From NCBI GenBank assembly GCA_964036045.1, contig OZ038378.1:24479935-24543934 (forward strand): 64,000 nucleotides of DNA. Reading direction: 5' to 3'. Of this stretch, positions 62,660 through 64,000 are shown piece after piece; the stretch's first letter is position 1; each line of letters starts with the position of its first letter. A program made the translations under genes and the position numbers. The DNA is from Eutreptiella sp. 'Long Island Sound 2002' (Eukaryota > Euglenozoa > Euglenophyceae > Eutreptiales > Eutreptiaceae). The notes under the pieces are model-generated. The model did no database searches. It was given only the letters and a program-made list of their open reading frames with translations, and was not told where the DNA came from.

Positions 62660-63830
62660 AAATGCGTGGTATGCGTAATGCGAAATACATACCTCTCTAT
62701 TTGTCCCACCGCGCATTTATCTCCCTGTAGAGAGAGAGGGTGTGCAAGCCTTTGGGGGCCTGGTTGGTTGTTGTTGCTTGTTGTGCCTTGTGTCTCCCTT
62801 GTTTTTTTTTCCGTGGCGTCTTCGATAACATACCTCTTTGCCTTCCGTTTTCCCTATAGAGAGGGCGTGGAAGGCGCCTTCCTTTCTTTTTTTTTCGTAA
62901 CATACTTGCCATACTTTGTGTAGCTTCTCGTTTTCATCCCCTATAGAGAGAGCGTCCGCATGTTTGTGGGTGGGGCGGGGTGGGGTTTCATACCATGTTG
63001 CTCCTTGATCTTGTCTCCGTGTTCTTGTACGTTGCGGTCTTGTGTACGTTTGTGTATGCGTGCGTGGTCCGTCCCTTTGGCGCCCCCCTTCGTATTCCTA
63101 ACATACTTGTTCGCCATACCATTGTTTCCCCGTGGTTCGTGGCCATCCCCTATAGTGAGAGCGTGTGCGTGTTTGTGGGTCGGGAGGGGTCGGGTTTCAT
63201 ACCATGTTTCTCCTTGCTCTTGTCTCCGTCTTCTTGTACCTTGCGGCCTTGTTTACATTTGTGTATGTGTGCGTGGTCCGTCCCTTTGGCGCCCTCCTTT
63301 GCATTCGTAACATACTTGTTCGCCATACCATTGTTTCCCCGTGGTTCGTGGTCATCCCCTATAGCGTGAGTGTATGCATGGTGTGTGGGTGGGGCGGGGG
63401 ACGGGGTTTCATACGATGATTCTCCTTGACCTTGTCTCCATCTTCTTTCACCTGGCGGCCTTGTGTTCGTTTGGGTATGTGTGCGTGGTTCGACCCCTTG
63501 GTGCCCTCCTTCGTATTTTTAACATACTTGTTTGCCATACCATTGTTTTTGTTTTCCCTTGGTCCGTGGCCGCCCCATACCTTTTGCGCTTTTTTTTTCA
63601 TGTACCTCGTGGTGCTTGGAGCCTATGGAGGAATGGGGATATATGGGTGTGGTTCGTGTTTGTGCGCATGCTTTATGACGTGCGTGGTGGTTCGTCGTTC
63701 CTTTTTGCGTGTGGCGTTGTCCCTTTGGCGCCCTCCTTCACAACATACTTGGTTTCCTCATCTACGCATGTGTAGCGGGGGAAATGTAGGACGCCTGGCG
63801 TCGCTACATACTTGTTTGTCATACCTTTGT
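62660..63830. repeat. ~210-bp tandem repeat, about five units
   Basis: Landmark TAACATACTTGTTYGCCATA recurs at about 63098, 63307 and 63519, with diverged or shorter copies at 62827, 62897, 63740 and 63803. A second landmark, CCCCTATAGNGAGAGCG, occurs once per unit (62868, 62940, 63148, 63358). The + strand frames encode a repeated hydrophobic peptide (LDLVSVFLYVAVLCTFVYAC), whose coding status is unclear. Confidence 0.75.
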
Positions 63831-64000
63831 TTCCCAGTGGTCCGCGGTCGTGGGCGGCTGGTGGTGTTTCGTGCTTTCTTTGTTTTTGGTTTGGTGTCTC
63901 TCCTTTTGTTTTGTTGCCTTCTCTTTTTTTTTGACGCGCACAAGTCGCCTAGCTCCTATGGCACGCACTTTGCTAGGTGGTTTGGAGCACGCAATGTTCA
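63831..64000. other. End of window, no gene seen
   Basis: A short T-rich stretch with no recognised feature, possibly more of the tandem repeat in diverged form. Confidence 0.4.

Noticed and set aside
63150-63159. CTATAGTGAG, matching part of the T7 promoter complement used in vectors
   Set aside because: The match stops after ten bases, and the motif recurs in variant form in each ~210-bp unit, so it belongs to the tandem repeat and is not vector.

Overview
The window is nuclear DNA of a eukaryote and is almost entirely repetitive. It carries two decayed Ty3/Gypsy chromodomain retrotransposons, a relic of a third, two copies of a LINE-type retrotransposon, a MITE-like element, a three-copy dispersed repeat with a tRNA-like core, and several minisatellite arrays. 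No bacterial operon, rRNA gene, intact tRNA gene or CRISPR array is visible. The best taxonomic guess, at low confidence, is a green alga of prasinophyte type: chromodomain Gypsy elements and a LINE that combines AP endonuclease, RT, RNase H and a possible cysteine protease recall algal elements such as Dualen of Chlamydomonas. Other protist algae remain possible.

Layout. 1-1960: GC-rich, homopolymer-rich, no recognised gene. 2100-11000 (+): Gypsy-1, with gag, aspartic protease, a Dam-methyltransferase-like domain, RT, RNase H, integrase and chromodomain, broken by many stops and frameshifts. 12228-13258: a scrambled second copy of the Gypsy-1 5' region. 13426-14269: MITE-like element with 39-bp inverted ends. 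14475-15560 (-): gag relic of Gypsy-3. 16244-17126: repeat R1 copy A. 17640-18200: degenerate hairpin minisatellite. 19809-31503 (-): GC-rich retroelement block holding LINE-1 (ORF1, ORF2 with endonuclease, RT and RNase H, and ORF3 with a possible cysteine protease) and, downstream of it, an Arg-Ser-rich ORF. 31504-37990: a G+A-rich 6.5-kb block with its own coding region. 37991-40975 (-): 5' part of a second LINE copy, overlapping LINE-1 by 1.39 kb. 41180-46600: minisatellites. 46798-57992: R1 copy B, a 2.1-kb stretch with one small ORF, Gypsy-2 (-) and R1 copy C; R1 may be the LTR of Gypsy-2. 58030-58800: hairpin array. 59961-62100 (-): an unrecognised, less GC-rich gene. 62160-62400: hairpin array. 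62800-63830: ~210-bp tandem repeat.

The mobile elements share themes. Gypsy-1 and Gypsy-2 both carry the same extra domain between protease and RT; it is DNA-methyltransferase-like in Gypsy-1 and has a changed catalytic motif in Gypsy-2. Gypsy-1, Gypsy-2 and the LINE each separate the gag-like from the pol-like region by one in-frame UGA followed by C, compatible with stop-codon readthrough. A hairpin-forming minisatellite core with covarying stem bases recurs in at least five places. Most of the coding described is degraded, so the gene calls are mainly relics. Start codons are inferred, and introns could not be resolved.
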